This document shows positions 1-6,783 of a stretch of 6,869 nt of DNA, piece after piece; position 1 is the stretch's first letter, and each line of letters begins with the position of its first letter. The notes under the pieces are model-generated. The model was not told the origin of the DNA. It saw only the letters and a list, made by a program, of their open reading frames with translations, and did not search any database. Source of the DNA: Bacteroidales bacterium UBA4345 (GTDB lineage: Bacteria > Bacteroidota > Bacteroidia > Bacteroidales > Paludibacteraceae); NCBI GenBank assembly GCA_002396385.1, contig DGTD01000096.1, positions 1-6,869 of the forward strand. The letters are read 5' to 3'. The position numbers and the translations under genes are program-made.

Positions 1-16
1 AACCCGAAAGCGGATG

Positions 17-47
17 CAAAATTAGGCCTTTTTGCCGAACTGGCAAA
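17..47 (-). promoter_or_regulatory. Bacteroides-type promoter, leftward, for a gene beyond the left edge
   Basis: On the minus strand a -7 box TAATTTTG (17-24) matches the Bacteroidota consensus TAnnTTTG. A -33 box TTTG (44-47) lies exactly 19 bases upstream, the usual spacing. Transcription would start near position 12 and leave the window, so the gene it drives is not visible. The lipoprotein gene upstream is closed off by a terminator at 131-168, so this promoter would start a separate transcript. The box sequences and spacing are seen directly; activity is inferred. Confidence 0.6.
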
Positions 48-65
48 TTATTCCAGGAATTATTT
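31..65. promoter_or_regulatory. Operator-like inverted repeats around the left-edge promoter
   Basis: Two inverted repeats overlap or abut the -33 box of the leftward promoter. TTTGCC-GAACT-GGCAAA (31-47) has perfect 6-bp arms and lies in the spacer, with its outer arm covering the -33 box. An imperfect palindrome centred on position 55 (45-65, core ATTCCAGGAAT) pairs 9 of 10 arm positions. If transcription starts near 12, its centre is at about -43, close to where class II activators bind. Binding by a regulator is inference; the region is A/T-rich and some symmetry is expected by chance. Confidence 0.3.
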
Positions 66-130
66 TCAATATTTTTTATTAAGCACTGATTTTCAATACA
101 TATTAATATAACAAGATTTTATTTTAGGGC

Positions 131-168
131 AAAAAAACTTCGAAAACCTCTGTTTTTTCACCTCGAAG
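131..168 (-). terminator. Intrinsic terminator of the TonB-domain lipoprotein gene
   Basis: Read on the minus strand, CTTCGA pairs with TCGAAG around a 19-base loop and is followed at once by seven T (131-137 on the plus strand). It lies about 30 bases past the stop codon of the lipoprotein gene. The stem is only 6 bp (138-143 with 163-168) but the T tract is clean and the placement fits. A small palindrome GGGTATACCC (168-177) abuts the stem. Confidence 0.6.
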
Positions 169-198
169 GGTATACCCCCATATAGAAAGGTTTACAAA

Positions 199-1989
199 CT
201 ACTGAATCCTAAAATTAACCGGCAACCTATATTTTGACCTCACCACATTTCCTCCCTTTATTGCAGGCATAAATTTCTCCAAGGTCTGCACAACACGCAA
301 GGCTTCGCTGTCTAATATGGTAGTGGCATGTCGCAGGATGGTGAAATTTGACAATGTTCCATCCTTCTCCACTACAAACTCAACAATCACAGTCCCCACT
401 TCGCCTCTTTGAATTGCATCTTTAGGATAAACCAAACGGGAAGACAGTGCTTTCTGTAACGCATTTAATCCACCAGGATAGGACGCCGCAACTTCAACTT
501 TGTCATAAATGGTATTATCATCGGTTTCTTTTATGGAAGGTTCAACGTCGTTCAAAATCACAGCAGGCTGAGATTCACTTTTCGAACCAGACTTAATGTT
601 AGCAGTTTTATGCGTCTCTGTGCCCGTCTTCTTACAAACAATCTCATAAACGCCGCTATCGTCAACCATATCCGAGCTCAACGACCTATTAATTGAGAAG
701 CGAGGGACTTTGATTGAAACAGGCTTTCCCTTTTGCAAATAGAAGAAATAACCACCATTACCATCAACTTTCCAACCAACCGTCTTGCTATCGTGAGAAA
801 TCGATTCGTACGAGAGAGAGATCGGTTCGTACGTCAGCTGAAGGCCTTTTTCATCTACCAATCTCACATTCACTTTGCGGAAAGAGGTCCTAACATAAAC
901 ATCTCTGCGTTCGTCCTTTTTCAGAGGAGGGATAACGGCACAAACATCGCTATACAAATCAATGCCGGTATTTACACGAACCTTCAGTTCTCTGTTAGTC
1001 GGAACATTATAAAATTTATTAGAAAGGCCCGTCATTCCATAGTCTTTTCCGAAATCGATGCGATAATCACAATCGAGAGGCTCACCTCGTTCATCCAGGA
1101 AATAGAGTCTTACTCGCGCCCCACCTTTAAAAAGAGGCTCATTAATAAAAAGAGGCTCATTAACAGGATAGTAACAGTTCCACCAAGTGAAGTGGCCGAC
1201 ATAACCCTCGTAATAATCGCCCTTATTTAGGGTCAAACCTTCTTCACGCCAAAGTCCGGCTGATTCGTCAAACCACCAAAGAGGGATTGTGTCGTGTGGA
1301 TTGTTTTTTTGGAAAGAAGAAACAGGAAATTTCAAATTTGCCTTGGAGCCAGTTTTCAACTGGAGTTTCTCTCCGTTTTCGCTTTCCATTTCAACCCGCA
1401 CCATGCCATAAGACACCAAACTGGCCGTATCACCATTCACCATAGTGGCAGACAAATCGCCCCCCGGAATCAATTCATCAAAACGAGGATTATCGGGTTT
1501 TAAATAAACTACAGAAAGATTAACCTTACCATTATATGCGCTGGAATCGGGCAACATCAAAGCATTAGCAGGAATGGAGATAGTTGCACCATCTACTTCC
1601 AAATCAGTTCCCCTATCGGAATCAAAAGTAGTGATTGAACTAAAAGAAGTGCTTTTCTTCGGTACCATCGACACTATGTAGGTTGCAGTATCTGCCAAGA
1701 ATCTGGAACAGATATGAAAGAAGTAACCGTCTTTTTCAATTTTGAGAAGGTATCGGTCTGAAGCTGATTTAGAAGTCAAACTATAGAAACCACGTGAATC
1801 GGTATACACTACCGTATCGGGAGCTGTTATTTTAGCTCCCTCTAAAGGTTTTCCATCAACACCGGTGACCCAGCCACGCGCATTGAAATATGGGCAGTCT
1901 GTAAGTGGAACTTCAGCAGTTTGTGGAGACTGGCAAGAAGCCATCCACAAAGTACATGCAATTGAACCTGCAAATAGAGTTTTATTCAT
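199..1989 (-). CDS. Lipoprotein with carboxypeptidase-regulatory-like and TonB C-terminal domains
   Basis: A 596-residue predicted lipoprotein. Residues 1-19 form a signal peptide ending in a lipobox-like LWMASC, with Cys19 as the lipidated residue. The following residues, QSPQ, lack the acidic cluster of Bacteroidota surface-export signals, so I infer it faces the periplasm. Residues about 36-110 resemble a carboxypeptidase-regulatory (transthyretin-like) fold: GWVTGVDGKPLEGA, then YTDSRGFYSL. Residues about 115-275 form a beta-rich module with SIPANAL, PGGDLSA, SYGM, PLWWFDESAGLWREEG and GHFTWWN, a pattern I associate with FAM171/CILP-like regions of bacterial proteins. Further beta-rich sequence runs to about 451, then a polar linker (452-502). 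Residues 503-596 are a typical TonB C-terminal domain (YPGG, YPKDAIQRGEVGTVIVEFVV, DGTLSNF, LPVNF). The start at the ATG (1987-1989) is chosen because it places the signal peptide correctly; an in-frame TTG 33 bases upstream would bury it. Specific role unknown; periplasmic coupling or envelope structure are possibilities. Confidence 0.85.
   Translation of the reverse strand: MNKTLFAGSIACTLWMASCQSPQTAEVPLTDCPYFNARGWVTGVDGKPLEGAKITAPDTVVYTDSRGFYSLTSKSASDRYLLKIEKDGYFFHICSRFLADTATYIVSMVPKKSTSFSSITTFDSDRGTDLEVDGATISIPANALMLPDSSAYNGKVNLSVVYLKPDNPRFDELIPGGDLSATMVNGDTASLVSYGMVRVEMESENGEKLQLKTGSKANLKFPVSSFQKNNPHDTIPLWWFDESAGLWREEGLTLNKGDYYEGYVGHFTWWNCYYPVNEPLFINEPLFKGGARVRLYFLDERGEPLDCDYRIDFGKDYGMTGLSNKFYNVPTNRELKVRVNTGIDLYSDVCAVIPPLKKDERRDVYVRTSFRKVNVRLVDEKGLQLTYEPISLSYESISHDSKTVGWKVDGNGGYFFYLQKGKPVSIKVPRFSINRSLSSDMVDDSGVYEIVCKKTGTETHKTANIKSGSKSESQPAVILNDVEPSIKETDDNTIYDKVEVAASYPGGLNALQKALSSRLVYPKDAIQRGEVGTVIVEFVVEKDGTLSNFTILRHATTILDSEALRVVQTLEKFMPAIKGGNVVRSKYRLPVNFRIQ
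1128..1163. repeat. Perfect 18-bp tandem duplication inside the lipoprotein gene
   Basis: The unit TAAAAAGAGGCTCATTAA occurs twice back to back (1128-1145 and 1146-1163) with no mismatch. It is six codons long, so the reading frame is kept, and the protein shows NEPLFI-NEPLFK at residues 277-288. It lies at the junction between the FAM171/CILP-like module, which ends in WWNCYYPV, and the next beta-rich module. The identity at every base, silent sites included, suggests a recent slippage event. Confidence 0.9.
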
Positions 1990-2039
1990 AATCAGTATGT
2001 TTTTCGTCAAAGGGAAATTCAAACTAGGATGTTTTTCTA

Positions 2040-2056
2040 ATTTGTCTGCAACAAAT
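2040..2056. promoter_or_regulatory. Inverted repeat overlapping the lipoprotein promoter
   Basis: ATTTGT-CTGCA-ACAAAT is a perfect 6-bp inverted repeat with a 5-base loop. It overlaps the TTTG half of the -7 box and the likely transcription start. No T tract follows on either strand, so it is not a convincing terminator for the upstream transporter gene. It could be an operator or chance. Confidence 0.25.
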
Positions 2057-2059
2057 ATA
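2052..2059 (-). promoter_or_regulatory. -7 box of the lipoprotein gene promoter
   Basis: On the minus strand TATATTTG fits the Bacteroidota -7 consensus TAnnTTTG. It lies 62 bases before the ATG of the lipoprotein gene and just after the transporter stop codon. I see no good TTTG at the expected -33 position, so the promoter is weaker than consensus or needs an activator. Read-through from the mutS2-transporter operon is also possible, since no terminator is visible between the genes. Confidence 0.45.
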
Positions 2060-2079
2060 CAGAAATGTTTGAGATAAAC

Positions 2080-2955
2080 TTACTTATTTTCCTTTTTTAG
2101 GATAATTACCAGAACCGCTACAAGCACCAACAGCATACCTATAAAAGTGCGAAGGGTTACTTTTTCGTCAAACACCAATATGCCAATAACCACAGCTGTA
2201 GCGGGTTCTAAAGAACCCAAAATAGAAGCCGGAGTAGAACCAATCTTCAAGACCGCTGTGGCCGTACACACGAACGAAACAACAGTCGGGAACAACGCAA
2301 TACAGAAAATAAGCACGACCTGCCATACGCTTGTAAGCGGAGAAAGTCTGAAACCACCTATACAAAGCGGGACATAAACCACCAAACCGGACAAAAGAAT
2401 GTAGAAGGTAACCACGGGCATAGGCACCTTGCGCAAACGGCTTTTGTTGATACACACCATATAAATGGCATAGGTCAGAGCTGAGAGCAAAGCCAAGACG
2501 GTTCCAAGCGCATCTAACCTCGCTCCGTCTTCGTCGACATAGAGCACAGCAATACCCAGCATAGCCAGAAAGATACAAAAGCCAGTCCGCACACTTAACC
2601 GTTCGTTGTAGAACAAAGCCAGAATTGCGGCAACCATAACCGGATAGACATAAAGAATAGTGGAAGCAATACCCACATCCATATAGTTATAACTGTGAAA
2701 CAAGGCAAGCGAAGACCCCACCACCATGATGCCGAGGAAGAAAGCCACCAGCACCGCCTTTCGTCCTATTCGCAAACTGTGACCTTTATACTTGGCAAGC
2801 AGTCCGACCAACACAACAGCTGTGACGTAACGGAAGAAAACGACAGAAGAGGCGTCCATCCCCGACTGGTAAAGAGGCACAGCGAACAGAGGATTTAATC
2901 CGTACGCCGCACCGCCAACTGCACCCAGTATGTATCCCTTTATCTTGTTATCCAT
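2080..2955 (-). CDS. EamA/DMT-superfamily transporter
   Basis: A 291-residue inner-membrane protein of the drug/metabolite transporter superfamily, normal in length for the family. About ten hydrophobic segments can be read: near 5-27, 34-56, 67-87, 95-115, 122-141, 148-168, 180-200, 208-232, 240-262 and 268-286. They form two five-helix EamA repeats. The internal duplication shows in matching stretches: DVGIASTILYVYPV followed by YNERLS (93-121), and KIGSTPASILGSLEPATAVV followed by FDEKVT (237-267). Such proteins usually export or import small metabolites such as amino acids or nucleotide sugars; the substrate cannot be told from sequence. The ATG lies 3 bases after the mutS2 stop codon with no separate leader, so it is probably translated by coupling from the mutS2 message. 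No intrinsic terminator is visible after its TAA. Confidence 0.88.
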   Translation of the reverse strand: MDNKIKGYILGAVGGAAYGLNPLFAVPLYQSGMDASSVVFFRYVTAVVLVGLLAKYKGHSLRIGRKAVLVAFFLGIMVVGSSLALFHSYNYMDVGIASTILYVYPVMVAAILALFYNERLSVRTGFCIFLAMLGIAVLYVDEDGARLDALGTVLALLSALTYAIYMVCINKSRLRKVPMPVVTFYILLSGLVVYVPLCIGGFRLSPLTSVWQVVLIFCIALFPTVVSFVCTATAVLKIGSTPASILGSLEPATAVVIGILVFDEKVTLRTFIGMLLVLVAVLVIILKKENK

Positions 2956-2958
2956 ACT

Positions 2959-5433
2959 TCAGAATTCCACCACCGTAATACCTGCACCGCCAAGCTGCAC
3001 ATGCTCGTCGTGGAAGTGTTCAACGCCAGGCACAGTAGCCAGGTAGTCGCGTATTAGTTGGCGCAAGATGCCGGTACCCGTGCCATGCAAGATGCGCACT
3101 TCGCTAACACCCACCATCAGCGCATCGTCGATAAAGAGTTGCACGGCCGCCAGCGCCTCGTCGCCACGCATACCGCGCAAATCTATCTCGCGTTTGAAAT
3201 TCAGTGATTTCTGCCGCATTCGGTCGGCCACGTTACTGCGTTTCACAGACTGAATCTGGCGGTTTTCGCGTTTTATCTGACTATTGGACACAGCCTCCAA
3301 AGAATCGGCCTTAACGTTCATCTTCATCAGTCCATACTGAACCAGCGCATTATTGCCGTTCAAGGCTATTAAGACCCCAGCCTTCTGCTGACCTTTAATA
3401 CGGACACTGTCGCCAACAGCAACCGTCTTGACTTCAGGTTTGGCGACCGTAGCCGCAGGGGCAACGTCCTGTTGTTCCTTACGCTGTTTTTTCCGTTCCT
3501 CGCGCTCACGCAGTTTCGCAATTTTGCGGTCGATGGCAGCATCTTGTTCGTCGTTGAGTTGCGACTTGAAATCCTCGACCTGTTTACGTACTTCCCGTGT
3601 TTTTTCTTTTTCAGCCTGGGCCTCCTTAATCTGCCTTACCGTATTTTCAATAAGGGCATTGGCTTGAGACAAGATCATCTTAGCCTCTTCCTTACTCTGT
3701 TTAATAAGCGACTTCCGCTGGTCGGAGAGATCTTCCAGTTCGGCAGCATAGCGGGCCTCAACCTCTTCAATATGTTTTGACTTGATACGTATATTCTGGC
3801 GTTTATTCTCCCAGTACCTTTTGTCACGGACAATGTCTTGCAGATATTTGTCCATGTTGACATAGTCAGACCCGACAATTTCTTCCGCCTCGCGTATGAT
3901 AGACTCCGGCAAACCGATTTTCCGTGCGATATCGACAGCGAAAGAGCTACCCGGATTGCCGATTTCCAATTTGAAGAGGGGTTGCATCAGATGCCGGTCG
4001 TAAAGCATAGCGCCATTAACAATTCCCTCGGTATCGGTCGCGAAATTTTTAAGACTGTTATAGTGCGTGGTAATAACACCCAACGAGCGTTGGTCGTTAA
4101 AATGGTGCAGGAGCGCCACCGCCAAAGCGCCGCCAATCTGCGGTTCCGTACCACTGCCAAACTCGTCGATAAGAATCAGCGAACGGTCGTTACAGTTGCG
4201 CACCACGCACTTCATATTCGACAAGTGCGAGCTATAGGTACTTAAATCGTTCTCTATACTCTGCTCGTCGCCAATATCAATAAACAGGTCGTTGAAGATA
4301 CCCATGTGGCTGTTGTCGTTCAGCGGCACCAGCAATCCGCACTGGAACATATAGGTAAGAAGTCCTACCGTCTTCAGACAGACAGACTTACCGCCCGCAT
4401 TCGGGCCCGAAATCAGCAGAATGCGGTCTTTCGCATCTAACTTTATATTGAGCGGAACCACCGACTTACCCTGCCGTTGGTGCGAAAGGAACAACAGCGG
4501 ATGGACAGCGTTGAACCATTCCAATTCGGACGTATCTGAAATTTGTGGCAACACCGAGTTGGTTTCGGTAGCGAAACGCGCCTTGGCCCTAATGAAGTCG
4601 ACCTCGGCCAAAAAAGCCAGGGAGAACTCGATTTCAGGCACCCGAGGACGAATCTGGTTCGTCATGTCGGTAAGAATCCGGATAATTTCGCGTTTCTCGT
4701 CAGCCTGCAGTTCGCGGATGCGGTTATTGGCCTCCACCACGGCCTCGGGCTCGATAAAGACCGTTTTACCGGTCGAACTCTCGTCGTGGACAATACCACG
4801 TATACGGCGCTTGTTGGCAGGCGGAACCGGAATGACCAGTCGGCCGTCTCTGATAGAGGGAGAGACATCGCTGTCGATGATGCCTTCAGACTTAGCCTGG
4901 CGCAAGATGGCGTTCAAACTGCGCGAGATGCTACTCTCGGCCACCGCTATACTGGCCCTTATTTCTGCTAATTTAGGCGAAGCGCTGTCCTTAATGCGTC
5001 CCAACGGATCGACCACACGGTCAATCAGGCGCAACAAGTCGGGGAAAATAAACACATCGGTAGCCAGCTCTTTCAAGTAGGGGTAGTCAGCAACCTCCTT
5101 GCGATTGAAGAAAGCAACCACCTGGCCAATAGTATCCATAGTGCGCCGCAAGTCCCACAGTTCTTTTTCTTCCAGAAAAGTTCCAACCACCCCAATACGG
5201 TGCAGAGGTTGGCGAAGGTCGAAATAGTAGTCTACAGGGAAGTCGTCCTCCTCCTGCAAGATGCGCACAAACTCGTTGGTCTGGTTCACCAGACAGCAGA
5301 CCTGGTCGAAGTCGGCAGAAAAAGCCATATCGTCGACCCGTCCAATCCCCAACGGAGACAGGCAGTTACCCTTAACCAACGAGCGGATTTTATCGAACCC
5401 GAGTTTAACTTCTATATTTTCCGGAAAAACCAT
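2959..5433 (-). CDS. mutS2: MutS2 family ATPase with C-terminal Smr domain
   Basis: An 824-residue MutS2, close to the family's usual length of roughly 780-850. It lacks the mismatch-recognition domain of MutS. After the N-terminal helical core region comes the ABC ATPase: Walker A GPNAGGKS at 343-350 (Lys349), signature STYSSHL at 398-404, Walker B with DEFGSGTEP at 423-431, and the His switch region ITTHYNSL. A long charged coiled coil (about 530-655) follows, then a KOW-like segment (about 670-712, VGDSVRIKG). The Smr domain at the end has DLRGM at 751-755 and HGTGTGILR at 783-791. In other bacteria MutS2 suppresses homologous recombination through its nuclease, and in Bacillus it acts on collided ribosomes. 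Which role applies here is unknown, but every key motif is intact. The ATG at 5431-5433 follows a canonical -7 box by about 33 bases, which supports this start. Confidence 0.97.
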   Translation of the reverse strand: MVFPENIEVKLGFDKIRSLVKGNCLSPLGIGRVDDMAFSADFDQVCCLVNQTNEFVRILQEEDDFPVDYYFDLRQPLHRIGVVGTFLEEKELWDLRRTMDTIGQVVAFFNRKEVADYPYLKELATDVFIFPDLLRLIDRVVDPLGRIKDSASPKLAEIRASIAVAESSISRSLNAILRQAKSEGIIDSDVSPSIRDGRLVIPVPPANKRRIRGIVHDESSTGKTVFIEPEAVVEANNRIRELQADEKREIIRILTDMTNQIRPRVPEIEFSLAFLAEVDFIRAKARFATETNSVLPQISDTSELEWFNAVHPLLFLSHQRQGKSVVPLNIKLDAKDRILLISGPNAGGKSVCLKTVGLLTYMFQCGLLVPLNDNSHMGIFNDLFIDIGDEQSIENDLSTYSSHLSNMKCVVRNCNDRSLILIDEFGSGTEPQIGGALAVALLHHFNDQRSLGVITTHYNSLKNFATDTEGIVNGAMLYDRHLMQPLFKLEIGNPGSSFAVDIARKIGLPESIIREAEEIVGSDYVNMDKYLQDIVRDKRYWENKRQNIRIKSKHIEEVEARYAAELEDLSDQRKSLIKQSKEEAKMILSQANALIENTVRQIKEAQAEKEKTREVRKQVEDFKSQLNDEQDAAIDRKIAKLREREERKKQRKEQQDVAPAATVAKPEVKTVAVGDSVRIKGQQKAGVLIALNGNNALVQYGLMKMNVKADSLEAVSNSQIKRENRQIQSVKRSNVADRMRQKSLNFKREIDLRGMRGDEALAAVQLFIDDALMVGVSEVRILHGTGTGILRQLIRDYLATVPGVEHFHDEHVQLGGAGITVVEF

Positions 5434-5466
5434 ATACGTTAAAAAGCGTCAAAAATAAATTGAACG

Positions 5467-5474
5467 CAAAGGTA
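5467..5474 (-). promoter_or_regulatory. -7 box of the mutS2 promoter
   Basis: On the minus strand GCTACCTTTGC contains TACCTTTG, a very typical Bacteroidota -7 element. Transcription should begin near 5460, giving a leader of under 30 bases before the mutS2 ATG. The -33 position is T-rich, without a clean TTTG at 19-20 bases. It probably drives mutS2 and the transporter gene together. Confidence 0.6.
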
Positions 5475-5508
5475 GCGAAAAAGGGAAAAAGATATTTGTT
5501 AAACATAG

Positions 5509-5540
5509 ATTGAAAAAAGGCAAAAAAAGTATTAATTTTG
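5509..5540 (+). promoter_or_regulatory. prs promoter
   Basis: The -7 box TAATTTTG (5533-5540) matches TAnnTTTG. A near-consensus -33 box ATTG (5509-5512; consensus TTTG) lies 20 bases upstream. Transcription would start near 5547, leaving a leader of about 20 bases, rich in A and T, before the prs ATG. The promoter is divergent from that of mutS2; the two -7 boxes are 58 bases apart and the 5' flanks are shared. Confidence 0.65.
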
Positions 5541-5566
5541 CACCGAATTTAATTACTAACAACAAA

Positions 5567-6511
5567 ATGGCAGCAAGTAACCGTCCTTTCAAGGTATTTT
5601 CAGGTACAGCAACAAAGTACTTGGCTGAAGAAATTTGCAGCTCACTCGGCTGTGAACTCGGCAAATTGAAAGTACAAAAATTTGCAGATGGCGAATTCGG
5701 AGTTTCTTACGAAGAGTCTATCCGCGGATGTTATGTATTCCTAGTTCAGTCTACATTCCCTAATGCAGACAACCTTATGGAACTGTTGTTGATGATAGAC
5801 GCAGCAAAGCGCGCATCAGCATACAAGATTTTCGCAGTAATTCCTTATTTCGGATGGGCCCGTCAGGACCGCAAGGACAAACCACGTGTTGCAATTGGCG
5901 CAAAGCTGGTTGCCGACATGTTGAGCACAGCAGGTATCGACCGTTTGATTACAATGGACTTGCACGCAGACCAAATTCAGGGTTTCTTCAATGTACCGGT
6001 AGACCACCTGTACTCATCAACAGTATTCCTGCCTTACATTCAGAACAACCTGAAGCTTGAGAACCTGACTGTAGCATCACCAGACGTTGGCGGTTCTAAG
6101 CGCGCCAACTCTTATGCTAAATACTTGGGTTGTCCTATGGTACTTTGCCACAAGAGCCGCGAAAAAGCCAATGTTGTCAGTGAAATGACTGTTATTGGTG
6201 ACGTTAAAGGCCGCGATGTCATCATCCTTGACGATATGGTCGACACCGCAGGTACGCTTACCAAGGCTGCAGACCTGATGACCAACGCCGGTGCCAAGTC
6301 GGTTCGCGCTATTGTAACCCACCCGGTTATGAGCGACCCTGCAAGCCAACGCGTAGAGGACTCGAGCCTACAGGAAATCTACTTCACCAATTCTATTCCT
6401 TTCCACAAGAATTGTTCAAAGGCGCACGTTATTTCTGTAGCAGCTCTCTTCGCCGACACCATCCGCCGCGTTTACGAAGACCTCTCTATTAGTGAGAACT
6501 ACCTCATCTGA
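5567..6511 (+). CDS. prs: Ribose-phosphate pyrophosphokinase (PRPP synthase, class I)
   Basis: A 314-residue cytoplasmic enzyme that transfers pyrophosphate from ATP to ribose 5-phosphate, giving PRPP for purine, pyrimidine, His, Trp and NAD synthesis. Length and motifs fit class I, with two phosphoribosyltransferase-type domains. Visible landmarks are FADGEF, NADNLMELLLMIDAAKRASA, FGWARQDRKDKPR (ATP site), DLHADQIQGFF with His133, the flexible catalytic loop with Lys196 (CHKSREKANVV), and the PRPP-binding loop DDMVDTAGT at 222-230. The loop reads HKSREK rather than the KRRP of Bacillus-type enzymes, a variant I associate with Bacteroidota. The ATG at 5567 is preferred over an in-frame TTG at 5510, because that TTG lies inside the promoter, upstream of the expected transcription start. 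The gene is monocistronic: its own promoter before it and a strong terminator 27 bases after its TGA. Confidence 0.97.
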   Translation: MAASNRPFKVFSGTATKYLAEEICSSLGCELGKLKVQKFADGEFGVSYEESIRGCYVFLVQSTFPNADNLMELLLMIDAAKRASAYKIFAVIPYFGWARQDRKDKPRVAIGAKLVADMLSTAGIDRLITMDLHADQIQGFFNVPVDHLYSSTVFLPYIQNNLKLENLTVASPDVGGSKRANSYAKYLGCPMVLCHKSREKANVVSEMTVIGDVKGRDVIILDDMVDTAGTLTKAADLMTNAGAKSVRAIVTHPVMSDPASQRVEDSSLQEIYFTNSIPFHKNCSKAHVISVAALFADTIRRVYEDLSISENYLI

Positions 6512-6538
6512 TAATATAGACACAAAATTTCAATAGGA

Positions 6539-6581
6539 ATTGCCCCCGAGTCTGCAACAAGGCTTGGGGGCAATTTTTTTT
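6539..6581 (+). terminator. Strong intrinsic terminator of prs
   Basis: ATTGCCCCCGAG (6539-6550) pairs with CTTGGGGGCAAT (6563-6574) over 12 bp with a single G-U, around a 12-base loop. Eight T follow (6574-6581). The five consecutive C-G pairs make it very stable. It has no T tract on the other strand, so it acts rightward only. Confidence 0.93.
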
Positions 6582-6587
6582 GTAAAA

Positions 6588-6608
6588 GCCAGTATGAAAC
6601 ATGCTGGT
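6588..6608 (+). other. Small hairpin just after the prs terminator
   Basis: CCAGTAT-GAAAC-ATGCTGG (6589-6607) forms a 7-bp stem with one G-U pair and a 5-base loop, extendable by a G-U at 6588/6608. There is no T tract, so it is not a terminator. It covers the ATG of the possible small gene remnant described next. It may be part of a structured transcript or of no significance. Confidence 0.3.
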
Positions 6609-6783
6609 GTAACCCGTACAGGTCATATACTTTTCATCAAGAAGTTTAACCAAGTTTACCATTACATGCCGCGCCATCGCCCTTGCAGGTCGAAACACTG
6701 TTAAACATGTCACAAAAGGGAACCTCATCAACTTCAAGGACGACTTCCGCACAGTCATCCTGCATTTCGGAATGCGCGCATAA
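6594..6783 (+). pseudogene. Possible frameshifted small-gene remnant
   Basis: No intact gene is visible between the two terminator hairpins, but the sequence looks coding in two pieces. From ATG 6594 one frame reads MKHAGVTRTGHILFIKKF and continues to a TAA at about 6702. From about 6655 the neighbouring frame reads about 42 codons to TAA 6781-6783, ending in NFKDDFRTVILHFGMRA. The second part has many C-ending codons (GCC, ATC, CTC, AAC, TTC, GAC), as in the real genes here. Joining them needs one frame change between about 6645 and 6662. I recognise no family in either part, see no promoter or ribosome-binding site, and the leftward frame across it runs through the prs terminator and is not credible. 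Remnant, sequencing error or chance are all open. Confidence 0.25.

Noticed and set aside
62..98. Direct repeat ATTTTCAATA (62-71 and 89-98) and palindrome ATATTAATAT (100-109)
   Set aside because: Short motifs in a very A/T-rich stretch, expected by chance; no sign of an iteron array or attachment site.
733..1230. Rightward open frame of 165 codons opposite the lipoprotein gene
   Set aside because: It lies wholly within the lipoprotein gene on the other strand, shows no recognisable motif, and has no start-site signals.
1990..2022. Upstream TTG start for the lipoprotein, adding 11 residues
   Set aside because: It would place a polar stretch before the signal peptide; the ATG at 1989 gives a normal lipoprotein signal with Cys at residue 19.
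4421..5080. Long rightward open frame (219 codons) opposite mutS2
   Set aside because: It is fully antisense to conserved mutS2 coding sequence; its low-complexity Ser/Arg-rich product is typical of an antiparallel shadow frame.
5435..5449. Short imperfect inverted repeat ACGTT-AAAA-AGCGT before the mutS2 start
   Set aside because: Only 5 bp including a G-T wobble; too weak to be called a regulatory hairpin.
5510..5566. Upstream TTG start for prs, adding 19 residues
   Set aside because: It overlaps the -33 box, and the -7 box lies downstream of it, so it would not be in the mRNA; the ATG at 5567 matches the usual N-terminus.
6504..6758. Leftward open frame of 84 codons across the prs 3' end and terminator
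   Set aside because: It runs straight through the strong prs hairpin and T tract into the prs coding end, has no promoter or recognisable domain, and its composition follows from the other strand.
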